Origin: Sphaerosporella brunnea
Lineage: Eukaryota > Ascomycota > Pezizomycetes > Pezizales > Pyronemataceae
Length of the DNA stretch: 64,000 nucleotides
Direction of reading: 5' to 3'
Assembly: GCA_008704415.1 (NCBI GenBank)
Contig: VXIS01000157.1
Span: 1-64,000 of the forward strand
Below, one piece after another: positions 1 to 10,170 of this stretch; positions within the stretch are counted from its first letter, which is position 1; every line of letters starts with the position of its first letter. The notes under the pieces are model-generated. The model ran no database searches. It was not told where the DNA came from and saw only the letters and a list, made by a program, of their open reading frames with translations. The position numbers and the translations under genes were made by a program.

Positions 1-2
1 CC

Positions 3-389
3 ATCTTCGCCCAGGACAAACTCAAGCTCTTCCAGCGAATTTCAGACAAGACAATTCCGCCTCCTCCCTCCAGCTACGATGACGAAGAAGAAGACGACCA
101 CACTCTCTACAACATCAAGGAGATTCTCGACCACAAGAAGATTAACGGTATCGATTACTGGTATATCTCTTGGGAGAATTATGGACCTGAAAACAACTCT
201 TGGGAACCTGATGAGAATGTACGCAACACTGGCGCTGATTCCATCCAGGAATTCCTTTCGAAGAGGACCCAGGACTACACCTCCACCGCAGTCACTCTTC
301 CTCCCGATTTTTTCTTTCCTTCTGATGATTCTTTCTGTTCTTCTCCTATGTCATCTATTGCTTCTTCCGTTTTTGATTTACGTGAGTAA
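3..389 (+). CDS. Chromodomain C-terminus of a Ty3/gypsy (chromovirus) polyprotein, 5' partial
   Basis: The frame is open from the window edge to a TAA at 387-389 and encodes the last ~128 residues of a retrotransposon polyprotein. Residues ~36-75 form a chromodomain: YNIKEILDHKK, then DYWYISWENYGPENNSWEP, with the aromatic cage residues Y/W/W in the expected places. In chromoviruses this module sits at the integrase C-terminus and directs integration to modified chromatin (established for the family). The tail is Ser/Pro/Phe-rich. The stop is followed within 20 bases by a polypurine tract and an LTR, which confirms that this is the 3' end of the element. The rest of pol lies outside the window, so whether the element is intact cannot be judged. 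Confidence 0.85.
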   Translation: MFAQDKLKLFQRISDKTIPPPPSSYDDEEEDDHTLYNIKEILDHKKINGIDYWYISWENYGPENNSWEPDENVRNTGADSIQEFLSKRTQDYTSTAVTLPPDFFFPSDDSFCSSPMSSIASSVFDLRE

Positions 390-407
390 CTGTTTCAACT
401 GTTTTTT

Positions 408-928
408 AAGGGGAAGTGTAAGATTATTACACTTACTATGGTTTCTTTCTTACGTATTTCCTTACTAAGATATAAAACTATAAGGCAGTAACGATGGTAT
501 GATAACAGCATTCTACGAGTTTCCATTACTTTCTTTACTATGTTTTATCACCATGTTTCTAGCACTTTCTAGCCCCTTCGATGCTACGTCACTTTGGAAT
601 CTTCTAGTTTCCACAAGGCAGACTTGCAGGTCTTCTAGACCATTCTTTCCTTAGTTTCGAATTTGCCACCAGATTGTTATCACATGATGTACTCAGCATC
701 GTTGGCTATAAAAGCTACGAGCTTTTCCTACATTCATTCTTTTCTCTTCTTTCGATACGGCCTTTCGAGCAGCCCAGATTGTATCGACTATCATCAATAA
801 ATACTGAGTTGATCAGTGACCTGAGTGCGAGTATTCTCTTGGTATTTATCAAGTCAGATACACAAACGGTTCTGAGTTTATTTGCATCTGTGAAATAGCG
901 GATCTTATAAGCTCACGAAAAGGTTACA
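408..928 (+). mobile_element. Polypurine tract and 3' LTR of the gypsy element
   Basis: AAGGGGAAG at 408-416 is a polypurine tract immediately followed by TGTAA at 417. The proposed LTR runs 417-928 and ends TTACA, the inverted complement of its start (512 bp). Inside it are TATAAAAG at 707-714 and AATAAA at 796-801, as expected for U3 promoter and polyadenylation signal. The 5' LTR is outside the window, so neither LTR identity nor the target duplication can be checked. The right border is inferred from the TG...CA rule. Confidence 0.75.
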
Positions 929-1573
929 CTTTGCATTCAAGCACCGATCCAGCCGCATGTTGTGTTTTTCCAATTCCTCGTGGCTTTTTTGTAGCTTTTT
1001 GTACGTCCCCTTGCTCATGATCTTGAGCTTATTGCGAACCGAGAAATGGCGCTTTGTGATGGACGAGCCCGCTTTGCTCTTGATTGTGAGATCGAGCTAT
1101 CCAGTATTAATGAGAGAAATATGGAATCTAAGGCCACCACCTACCGCGCGGAATGCCAGGAACTGTACTGACGATGCCCTATGTGCCGTAGCTGGCTTTG
1201 AAGGCGGCGGGTTGAGCTCGGAGGTCAAAATATTCGATATTTCCTTGATGGTATTATGCGCATGCTTCATATACTCTTTCACTGGACCTGCAAGGTCACC
1301 GAGTCCGGAAGCCACATCCTGTTGCAAGGCGTAATCGTCCGCTCCTTGCCCGCGCTTCAAACTTTGTCTTCGGTCTTCGTCGATAATGCCAGCCAAGAGC
1401 CGCTCAACGAAGACCCCAAACATCTTCTGCTCGCATTCGATCCTTTCCAGAATCTTGACCAGATCGTCGTCCAAATTCCGGTAGCTTTCAACCGCTGCCT
1501 GGATTTCCTTGTACCCGTTCACTATGAGCACAATGAGGCCAGGGATGCTGAGGATGAGGCTAGCGACGTCCAT
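905..1573 (-). CDS. HeLo-like N-terminal domain protein, truncated by the LTR insertion
   Basis: Two exons: 1573-1145 and 1096-905, with a 48-bp intron (GTAGGT donor, GATAG acceptor) and in-frame phase, giving ~206 residues. The N-terminus (MDVASLILSIPGLIVLIVNG, then long amphipathic helices) resembles the HeLo-like/fungal N-terminal helical-bundle domains that precede kinase-like or STAND modules in fungal cell-death proteins. The second exon is Lys/Arg-rich and helical (KRHFSVRNKLKIM, LEKHNMRLDRCL), like the linker that normally leads into a kinase-like C-terminal domain. The last residues and stop codon lie inside the proposed LTR (ending at 928), so the native C-terminus has been cut off and the stop is supplied by the element. 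Family assignment is by pattern only. Probably non-functional. Confidence 0.55.
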
Positions 1574-1747
1574 GATGAGAGGCCGAAGCTTCTAGCTTGC
1601 TGGTTCCGTGAGGTGATGAAGAATGGAATGCGTCTCTGTGTACGAGTGTGGTCAATCGCGTACAAGCTAGAATTCCTCGATCGTCAGAAGACTAAAGGCG
1701 GGGTATGAGGCTGATTGCCATCCTTCATACAGGTGGTTGCCTAGATA

Positions 1748-2026
1748 CTCGACGGATTTTTAAGTATTGGGACACGCAATTTACCTGGCATCACTAACCA
1801 AAGCTCACCTGAAAAATGATATCTCCACCGTTTCTTGCCCAAAAAATTTACTTAAAATCTCAAAACTAGGTACCTATCCTCTAAGACGCTTGGCAATGAA
1901 GAACTAGAAATTTCATATTTTTGTTGCGACAAAATCGTGTTTTGCGGTGCTCTGTTTTTGATGGGGCGCGCGTGGGTTAGAGGTGCCGGGTAAACTGCGT
2001 GTCCCAATACTTAAAAATCCCCCGAG
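1748..2026. mobile_element. TA-flanked MITE, 279 bp
   Basis: The sequence from 1748 (CTCGACGGATTTTTAAG...) reappears inverted at the other end (...CTTAAAAATCCCCCGAG, to 2026). The two arms match over about 40 bases with a few mismatches. TA dinucleotides flank both ends (1746-1747 and 2027-2028), which is the target duplication of Tc1/mariner/pogo-type elements. There is no coding capacity inside. Confidence 0.8.
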
Positions 2027-2173
2027 TAGTGCTTGCGGTTGCCTGATTGGCTGGTTGTGGCGTCTACTGTAACCGCCGACATTGACACGGCGACCGACAA
2101 CTTGAACCTCCGCAACCCACCACAACCCATCCCCATCCAACTGCTTTACTCGTATCATAGCCGACCGACCAGT

Positions 2174-4670
2174 ATGGAGGGGCTACGATACCATCCATTT
2201 TTTCGCGACGATGAAGGCCCGAGCGACCCGATGGGGGAGCACCATGGATTTCCGGGTAAGAGCGGGGTCCTTAAGCGGAGGTGCAAGTGGATCCCATTGA
2301 CGCTGCAACAGTGACTGCGCGGGGAGAGCGTGATTCTTGGCCATCCGTTTTAGCTCGCTTTATGGTTGAGGAAGAGGAGGAAGATGCAGGCATGGCGTAT
2401 TTGAGGCGTAGGGCAGAGGCAGAGGTAGAGGTTGAAGGGACCCTCGAAACTTCAGATAAGGGCACCACACCGGAACCGGGCCCTGTGGGACCGGTCTTAG
2501 AGGCGATATTGAAGTTCATCGCCAAAGCAAGTCAGGAGAATTCCGCCCGATCCACACCATTGGTGTCCTTTTCCACCTGCAGAATCGCTTTTGGCCGGTT
2601 TAGGTTGTGGGTTAGGAGCTTCGATGGCGACAAATATGACCTTGCCACGGTCATTGACTATTCAACACACTTGAAAGTGGCCGTGGCAGCCATTATTTCC
2701 AGCTTCATAGCTGTACTAGTCACAGAGTTTGGACAGTGTATGATCCCTTACAAGATCTACAAGCCATTTCATTAACCCCGACAGTATGTGATGCGGAGAC
2801 TTTGCAGGACTTGAGAAACGCACTGTCACATATGTTCCCAGGAGTTGGGGACTCTGATCCAGAGGCGCAGGCGCCAGATTCGGAGAGCACCACTGAGATA
2901 GACGACACGAGCGACGGCTCGAGCAGCGACACCGGGACGGATGCAGATCAAATTACCTATCTGGTGGACTCACTATACCGGCTATTGCCCGCACTTGAGG
3001 AGTCCTTAGACGAAATAGTTGCGAGGAATTTGAAAGCGCGCCAGCTGCTTCAAGCCGGTACTATCACCGACATGTATTCCACCGTCATCAGAGATAAGTA
3101 CCCCAGAGCCGAGGCCAACCTCGTTTCACGCTTGGCTCAAGGCGTTGTCGACGCATCGCGGCGTTTGGAACTTCTCTCGAGAGCGGGTGCTCGCTCCGTG
3201 GGGCCAATCTCCGTGGGCAAACTTTCGGCAGCACCCGCTACAGACTCCGGGCTGGGAAGCTCGCTCGGAGATTCACTGGCAGAATCGGTTGTTTCTGACC
3301 TGTCGGATCTCCTGACCGTCAACGCCTTAGACCCGAAGTACCGCAACCTGTGTTTACCTAGTATGCCCACTGGCGGGGCGGAATGTCCGATCTGCTTGCA
3401 AAAACTTTCAATTCGTAACAATAAGCAATGGAAGTAAGCCGTTTCCAGATGCTATTTGCGTCATGCATCTCAAATATTAATCAATTTCTGCAGGCTGCAT
3501 GCTTTCAACGACCTCATGCCGTACATGTGTATTTCCAGCTATACGAAAGAGAATCAATGTCAGCAGTCCTTCAAGACGTGGCGGCAGTGGATGGAACATG
3601 ACGCAAGAGTGCATGCCGCCCCACCAATCGCCCACAAAGATGATGTTGCGCGCCCCTGTCCCTTTGGTTGCCGAGTCCTTCGACATACGTCGGGTGAGGG
3701 TTGGTACCGGCATGTGGGCCATCATATGGAAGACGTTCGGCTTCTTGCGCTCCGACCATCCCTTAGATTGCCGAGTGAAGAATACCTTGACGGCGACGCG
3801 AGTGATTCGTCCCGCATGGGTAACGAAACTCCGGTTGATGCTCAACTTGGCGGTTTGTCGATGATTACCGAAGAGAAACCTGCGCCCTCAGTCTCAGCAT
3901 CGTGAGTGTTCCCTGAATTCCAAGTATGTGGCATTACTTTTGACATGGCCAGATCTATTGCACAGATCGAGAATGAACTCAATCGCTCTTTCAGGTTGTT
4001 TCATGATCATTCCAAAGGATGCCGAGCTTGCCGCCATCCACTGGAGAACTACCGCAAGCAGCGGGAATTATGTGAATACGGTAGATCATTGTGCATCACT
4101 GTCACCAGACTGCTGTACGAGAAGGCAGAGCTCCTTCCCGAGGGCGCCTTCACCGTGGAGTCCAGGCAAGGGTGGGAGGCCCCCGACGAGCTGATCCGCA
4201 GCATCGCCCACTACAACCAAGGCTCGGCCACCAATGAGATCATCAATATAAAGAGAATACAACCGCGTACCAGAGTCGCTGAGATCGACCCTCAGGGTCT
4301 ATATTTCTCTTCCGAGGCGGACATGAACCGCCGTCAGCAAGTCGGCGATCGCTATCGCAGGAGCCCACAGCACACTGCAGTCACTCTTTCGGCCTATGAC
4401 AACCCAAGGACTTCATTATTTGACGCTACCACTGGCCAAACTCAGGTCGACACCTCTCCTGCTAGCTCCGCTCGCAGGGTCCACTTTGATTCGACCGACA
4501 CCTCTCCTGCCAGCTCCGCTCGCAGGGTCCACTTTGATTCGACCGACACCTCTCCTGCCAGCTCCGCTCGCAGGGTCCACTTTGATTCGACCGACACCTC
4601 TCCTGCTAGCTCCGCTCGCAGGGTCCACTTTGATTCGACCGTTCGCGTCTGGCCAGCTCATAAACGTTGA
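2174..4670 (+). CDS. Fungal C2H2 zinc-finger protein with C-terminal 16-residue tandem repeats
   Basis: Five exons are supported by phase and splice signals: 2174-2255, 2312-2737, 2785-3433, 3494-3901 and 3953-4670 (introns 47-60 bp, GTAAGA/GTATGA/GTAAGC/GTGAGT donors), total ~760 residues. Residues ~30-360 are acidic and helical. From ~369 comes the fungal tandem zinc-finger layout: CPIC, WKLHAFNDLMPYMC, a Cys...WMEHDARVH finger, then CPFGC...WYRHVGHHMED. A Cys/His motif (HSKGCRACRHP) and a GRSLC helix follow. Family members are taken to be nuclear, but targets are unknown. The C-terminus holds four copies of DTSPASSARRVHFDST encoded by a 48-bp minisatellite, ending in a basic tail. Start chosen as the only ATG giving an open, correctly phased first exon. 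The minisatellite suggests length polymorphism between strains (inference). Confidence 0.75.
4447..4640 (+). repeat. 48-bp minisatellite, four copies
   Basis: Four direct copies of a 48-bp unit start with ACCTCTCCTGC and end in GATTCGACCG. Copies differ at only one or two positions (gctagc/gccagc). The unit is a multiple of three and stays in frame within the C2H2 gene. Confidence 0.9.
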
Positions 4671-7242
4671 CGGTACTCCGAAGTTCCAAACGAATGAATC
4701 GTTATTGCAACATGCCTGGGTGCGGTGCAGTGTCTTTGTAGTCTTCCTTATGGTTTCGGAGATGGAGAATTGTACACACATAAGCAAGAAAAAATGGTTT
4801 TGCCTTATGAGAGGATTACATGCAAACATCGGCCGCAGAATCAAAGCATAGCTCTCTTCCATCCAAATCGAAGGACTTCGGTACAAGTGAACAGCGCCGT
4901 GTAATGACCACCTGGGACCCCAAAAGCCGGTTAGAGCCACTGCGTTTCAGTGATTCTCCTCATACCTTTAGAATAGCGTGACGGCTGTTTGCTTCGAATC
5001 TAGGTAGCCCATCACAGTGCCAAGGGACAATTATATGGAACCCCGTCTCTTCACGTCTGATAGCCCAGGGTGCAGCGTGGCAGGGTCATACCAAATCACT
5101 CGGTCTGGTTTCACGCAAATAGGATTCGATTATTACTGTTGTTTTTCGTAGGTGAAGTGTTCTAAACGGCGGGAGTACGAACGTCCTATGTTTGTTTTCC
5201 AAAGTATGACCATGTATAAAAGCTTAATATGGGATGGAGCCTGAGGTGTCCAGGCGACTGTGACAGAGCCACTAGCAATAAAACCACTCCAGCCAGAAGG
5301 CCAAGTGCGGGGCGGGCCATTTTTATATTTCGAATGGTGACTCCAAGTCAGAACAGCTATAAAGTGCTCCACATAGCAGTAAACCAAACAACTCACTAGC
5401 AGACACCGAATCTCAAGATATAGCGACTCTCTCAGGCTTTCCTACCCTACGAAAATACGCTCTGCAATCTACCATGCCACGCAGAAATTCTCGAAGCGTT
5501 TGAGATTTGCCTTCCCCAGTAGTATGTACCCACAAGTTGATTCGTGACAAAAAGCGGCGTCGCCTTGGGGCTGAGACTCTCCTATGTGCACGTTAATATT
5601 AATATGCGCCCGACGCCGAGCCCAAGAGTTGGAACCAGCTACAAGATAACCCCGACGCCTGCAGTTTGGAGCTCCTTGAGCTTGAGGGGGAATATGAAGA
5701 TAATGAAGAGGTCTCGATTCAGGATGGATAGGGTACGTGAGGGGGGAGTAAGAGAGGTTGCGCGAAAGGCCGGGACGCGAAAGGCGTGAGAGCGCCGGGG
5801 CCGCTCTGGATGCCATGTAGTCGCGAAAACTCGGAAAAAAGCCTATCTGAGCGGTCACTCGCTTAATTTACCTAAAGTAGTTTAGTTTTGCTCCTACTTT
5901 GGTTTTGAAAAAAGTGCTAAAGTGGCCCCAGGGTATACCCTCTCAAAAATGCTGACGACACAACTCTATCCAAAATCGGCTTAAAAATGCAAGAGAAAAC
6001 AGAAAAAAATAAAGAAAAAAATGCTTATGCTTAGGTGCACCGGTGTTTAAAGTGTACTTATCAACTTTCGTCGCAAAAATTGGAGTAAACACAGCGCCGC
6101 TGTTTTTTTTTTTCTCGCTCTCTTTGTGCCTGTTTTTTTATCATATTTTTGTGTTGTTGTGTTGGGCATTACGAACCGTGTCGGTAGATCAAACACTGCA
6201 GACGTTTACTCGATTCAATTTTTGTCGCAAAATTTCAAACAAATTCATTGGAGTATTTACAGCCTGTGCTGGGTATTTTCTTTCCATTCCATTTCTGTGT
6301 CTGTTAATTCCCGTGTCGCAATCCGCGCATTGGGGCATTGTAACCCCTGGGATATGGTAACCCGCTTTAGTAAAAGGGCGGGCATTGTAGCACTTTGATG
6401 CTTTGGTTTTATTTCGAAATGTACCTGTCGGAAACCGTATAAGCTCAGTAATTACGCTCGTAAACAAAACGAGCCTTCACGCAAACCGAGTGATCAGTTG
6501 TGACTGCAGGATGCTTTTATCCTGTGAGTCAATTCAGCCCCGATGAATAATTTCTATCACAGTATATGGGGTAAAGGTGAATGTGACGGACATGAGCTTT
6601 ACGCATTCGCTCAAAAAGGAGTTGAGATCGAAACGGGTGATTGATCAGAATTAGATAGGCACATGTTCCGTTTCCGGCAACTCATTCTTTTACGATTCAA
6701 GCTCTCACACATTGTATGGGCTCTAATCGCAGGGGATCTACGCGATTTTCATGTGTGGCGGTTGAAACAACATCCAGGCGATCTTAGAGGGGCTGCCGGC
6801 TGTGAGTAGCTCGACCCCTCCGCCCCCAAAAGCCTCGCCCTCTGAAGAGGTTAAATACTTTTTCTCCGCCGTTGCCAAGCTCTCTTTACTCGACGAACCG
6901 GGAATGGCGGCAGAATTTTGCAGTATTTAGGATCGAGATTCTGGTAATTCTGAGCCCTAAATCATTGCAGTTTTTACTCTACTTACGAGTGTTTAGGAGG
7001 CAGATGTGCTGGCGGATTGTTTTCCCTCAGATTTACCTAGCTAGCCCCTCAGGAGCGAACTGATTCTCATACGGGACCTATGAATTGATTTTCAGAGAGT
7101 GGTGATGCATTGATTTCAATTGCAAAATCGGGAGGGTTCAACTGTCTCAACTCGTGCTCCGTCTATAGTATTTTACACAGCCTTCCTTCCTTCCATTCTT
7201 ACATAAGCCCACAAACAACCGAAATATGTCCCAAGCAGGAGA
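4671..7242. other. Intergenic, AT-rich in its middle part; no supported gene
   Basis: Open frames here are short, lack recognisable motifs and show no splice logic. The stretch 5880-6480 is distinctly AT-rich, with homopolymer T/A runs and two similar TCGCAAAA-TTGGAGTA motifs near 6070 and 6228, so it may be decayed repeat DNA. No RNA gene or element boundary could be defined. Confidence 0.5.
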
Positions 7243-7561
7243 TTACTGGCGCTTCTGCTTCCCAAAGCTCTTTCTTGCCATGGTTTGCTCACGCCAGTAC
7301 CACAGCGCTGCCGTGGCTGCTCCTGGCCCCACCAATACGGAGCCAACCACCAATATCGCAAGCCCCCCCTGACGACCGGAACTTCCGAGATGCCCACTCG
7401 GTACAGATAACAAATGCTGACGACACCCATGGAGAAGGTAGCCGGGAGAAAGACCAGGAAATTTTTCTGGAAGTTTCTCCCTCGGCTGAAGTTATGATTC
7501 GAGAAAGAAGCTCGGTCAGTGCGACAACGTAAATCGGTGCTGGCTGCCAAAAGGCGATCAT
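7243..7561 (-). pseudogene. Relic of a polytopic membrane protein
   Basis: Three adjacent reading frames on the minus strand each give a hydrophobic, membrane-like piece in sensible order: FWQPAPIYVVALTELLSRI, then FLPATFSMGVVSICYLYRV, then GLAILVVGSVLVGPGAATAA, followed by a WYWREQ motif and a stop at 7243. The second-to-third frame change falls at a run of seven G (plus strand C7 near 7366-7372), a typical indel site. The GPG...WYWRE tail reminds me of fungal integral membrane terpene-cyclase-like proteins, but this is weak pattern memory. No intact start or continuous frame remains. Confidence 0.35.
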
Positions 7562-7726
7562 GTTCTGTAACGCGGATGGGGAGGAGCATCACAGAACATT
7601 TCATATAGCTGAATCGTCCAGTTATTTTGTTTTGTAGGGTTTTTGTTGCCTCGGCCACAGCGACAGTGATCTACTAATAGTGAACAGTTTAATCCCCACA
7701 CCTACGCAGCACAAATAAAAAAGGAA

Positions 7727-7839
7727 TGATTAGCCCAGGGATCGAACCTGGGACCTCTCGTGCACACACAGGAACAAGGGTTTGTTCAACCAAAGAAACT
7801 TATGTGAGACGAGTGTGATAACCACTACACCAGCCAACC
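7727..7839 (-). tRNA. tRNA-Val (CAC) with intron
   Basis: Read on the minus strand from 7839 to 7727. Acceptor stem GGTTGGC pairs with GCTAATC, discriminator A at 7727. The D arm contains GGTGTAGTGGTTATCA. Anticodon stem CTCGT/ACGAG encloses loop CTCACA...C with anticodon CAC. A 40-nt intron (7763-7802) follows the position 3' of the anticodon, as in nuclear tRNA genes. The T arm contains GGTTCGATCCC. The internal A and B box promoters are intact, so it is probably functional. Confidence 0.85.
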
Positions 7840-8129
7840 GTTCATATTTACACATCTCATTGCCAACTTTATAACTGGACGGTATTTTGGAGTAAGATAA
7901 GGTTTCGGTTGGTGTGCGGGTGGACTTGGAGCTGAAGGCTGTGTTGGAAGGGAGGGTGAGGGAGGGTGATGCTAAACAGGTGGTTCATGAGGGATTACTC
8001 AAATTCTCCATCATCTTAGGGAACCTCTCACGGCTAGCTAATATTGAGACATTTTTTCCGCCCGTCTCTGTCTGTTCAACAAGTAAAGCTTTTTCCCAGC
8101 AAGCACAGTGGGGAAAAAAACAGTCCTTT
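7840..8129. other. Intergenic, nothing seen
   Basis: Short open frames only; no motif, RNA gene or repeat recognised. Confidence 0.5.
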
Positions 8130-8700
8130 CTATTTGACCAAGTTATGCACACTGACAACGCCTTTCTTCTTGTTCGACGCAGCGCGCCCGTCCTCCTCAT
8201 CGTTGTAACCCTTACATGCATACTGGAATAGCCAAACACAAAACTGATCATCAAGCCGCTGGGGATAATTGAGCACCCTCTTCAACTCGTCCAGCGTATA
8301 CGGCCCGAAATTTTTGGCATCGAAACCGATGCCACGACCACGAAGTATGTTTCTCGCGGCTGATCTTTTCCATTTGTTTGAGAAAGTCCCAGAGGAAGAA
8401 TGCTCACACCATTCAAAATGGCAGATTTATCCTTGCGGTTCCGCGCTAAAATTCCCATCAACTGCCACATAACGTGGGGCTTTCGGTCTTTAGCGTATTT
8501 CGGAGATTATCTAAACTGTGCGCGGCCAAGGTGAAGATCCAGCCATCGCGATCAGGCAGAATGGTGATGGTTTTTCCTGTGACCCCTTTGCGTAAGTCCA
8601 GCAGCTGAGTTTGCTTTGCCTGCGCATTCTATCCGCCAATCGAACTCCCCTTCCGTCCCTTCATTCGTCCAGCATAGCTCAAAATCATTTAATACAAAGT
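8130..8700 (-). pseudogene. Fragmented coding-like region, unrecognised family
   Basis: On the minus strand several short frames read as well-formed protein but do not join through canonical introns. Near 8700-8600 a piece contains FDWRIECAGKANSAAGL. Near 8590-8520 comes TGKTITILPDRDGWIFTLAA, near 8490-8420 HVMWQLMGILARNRKDKSA. Finally a ~95-residue piece contains FDAKNFGPYTLDELKRVL and RLDDQFCVWLFQYACKGYN and ends at TAG 8130-8132. The order and quality suggest one gene broken by frameshifts, or one whose introns I cannot resolve. I do not recognise the family. Confidence 0.4.
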
Positions 8701-9432
8701 CAGCTGCATCTACGATGGTGGTGATGGGGGTAACCGCACATCGCCGCACAGCGGGCATCCAACCCCGCCGCAGCGATGGTGCCCGCCGAGCGTTAGTCCT
8801 CTCCATCCCCAACATGATCGCTATCATCATCTCATCATCACCATCACCACCGTCGAGGCGTGCACCCGACTGTTGCTCGCCTCCCACAACCCGCAAAACA
8901 GAGGCGACATCAGCAGTAGATGCAGCAAAAAAAAGTAACTGGGAGACGTGATGATGCCGAAGCCAGATCGTAGATGGAGATCTTGTTGAAAAACTCAAGA
9001 CCATCGCTGCGATGGCTGATAAATCGCGCGAACACGCAATCTCACTCGTGAATATCACTCGTCAGACACAGGAAGTCACTCGCTGTTGTTGCAAACATTA
9101 CCTGCTGGTCCTTGGTCATGTGAGTATTACCAAGGGAAACCGTTCTGATAATGCTTTTTCGATGTGCACGATGTTTTGAGGCGGTGGGTTATGTAATGAA
9201 GTACTCCTAAATACGGTTATGTAAGGATAGTCAACATAGAAAGCATGTCGTGTGGTATTTCATTACGGCCCTGTTCGACCGCGCGACCAGGGTTTTGGCC
9301 CCGAGTTTGCAATCGTCCGAGACCACGAATTCAGGTGAGTTGTCAGCTCGCAGACTTTGGGGGAGCGTTCGGTAACCAGACCCTAGTTACGCTGTGAATC
9401 ATAAACCTGATGCAGCGGCCCTTTGCCTCTTT
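8701..9432. other. Intergenic, nothing firm seen
   Basis: A few low-complexity GAT/CAT-rich frames are present, and the relic described for 8130-8700 may extend into this stretch. No other feature is supported. Confidence 0.4.
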
Positions 9433-9606
9433 CTATGTATGCTTGATGGGGTTTCTTCTCGAGAGCAGATTCTCCATGTACTCTGCTCCACTCAAGGTCG
9501 AAGTATGGTACGATACATTGTCATACTGCGCTTGGGCAAACTCTCCAACAAGAGCACCAATAGTCAGTAGTGGATTAGGTGTGGAGAAAGTGTTGGTCAC
9601 GGACAT
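9433..9606 (-). CDS. 57-residue open frame, possible transposase N-terminal piece
   Basis: ATG at 9606 to TAG at 9433. The product has good amino-acid character and includes VSYHTSTLSGAEYMENLLS. That segment resembles the N-terminus of Harbinger/DDE-type fungal transposases, which commonly carry a YHTS-L-G-W-x2-ELL motif (from memory, weak). After the stop another frame continues protein-like (ERGKGPLHQVYDSQRN), suggesting a frameshifted relic rather than a small gene. Confidence 0.3.
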   Translation of the reverse strand: MSVTNTFSTPNPLLTIGALVGEFAQAQYDNVSYHTSTLSGAEYMENLLSRRNPIKHT

Positions 9607-9779
9607 TTTGGGCGTGGTGTCGCGGCGTCGCCGGGGGTGAAGTGTTGGTGAAAATTCAAATTCCCAGACAAAGCCACACGAAGTTCAAGGGGGGTGGGTA
9701 AACTTTGTAAACAATGGTTTTCTTGGAGTCATAGTTCATATTTTTGGGCGTTGCCGAAAGTTGAGCTCAACTTAAAAAC
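9607..9779. other. Spacer between relics, nothing seen
   Basis: No supported feature. Confidence 0.4.
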
Positions 9780-10170
9780 CGCAACTCGCGCTATTTGTAC
9801 AATACCTCTTCGTGATTCGCGCACTTGCTTCTGACCCAATTCCTGTGGTCCGTCTATTTCGCCCGGTGACGCGCATGGCTACATGGGCGAGCGTCGTAAT
9901 GCGTGCTTCGTAGCCACCGAGGCGTTCTGCCTCTGCGACGCCCATAGCTGCTTCTTTAGCCCACTCGTCTGCGATCCCCGATTTCGTTGCCTAGGATGTC
10001 GTTGTCGCCTGGATCCCGCGGAATTCTGTTTGCCAACCCTTTTCGTACAGAGTGCTTTCGGCTTGGAGTATCCTCCGAATGAGCCACTGCCCTGGCCCGG
10101 GTCGTCGTTGTGCGGCCTGTTTTTTAGGGCGGCCTGCTTACTGGCGAGTTTATATGGTACATTGCTGGTG
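9780..10170 (-). mobile_element. Tad-like LINE remnant: RNase H domain
   Basis: The minus strand reads across three frames as a LINE RNase H domain. The pieces in order are SKQAALKN, then WLIRRILQAESTLYEKGWQT, then PGDNDILGNE (the PGH-x-GNE motif with H replaced by D), then IADEWAKEAAMG and a helical tail. The GNE-IADEWAKEAA signature is characteristic of non-LTR retrotransposon RNase H. Frame changes between the pieces show decay. The reverse transcriptase is not visible upstream, so this is a truncated fragment. Confidence 0.7.

Noticed and set aside
5469..5858. 129-residue minus-strand frame
   Set aside because: No family resemblance, no splice or promoter support; composition compatible with chance.
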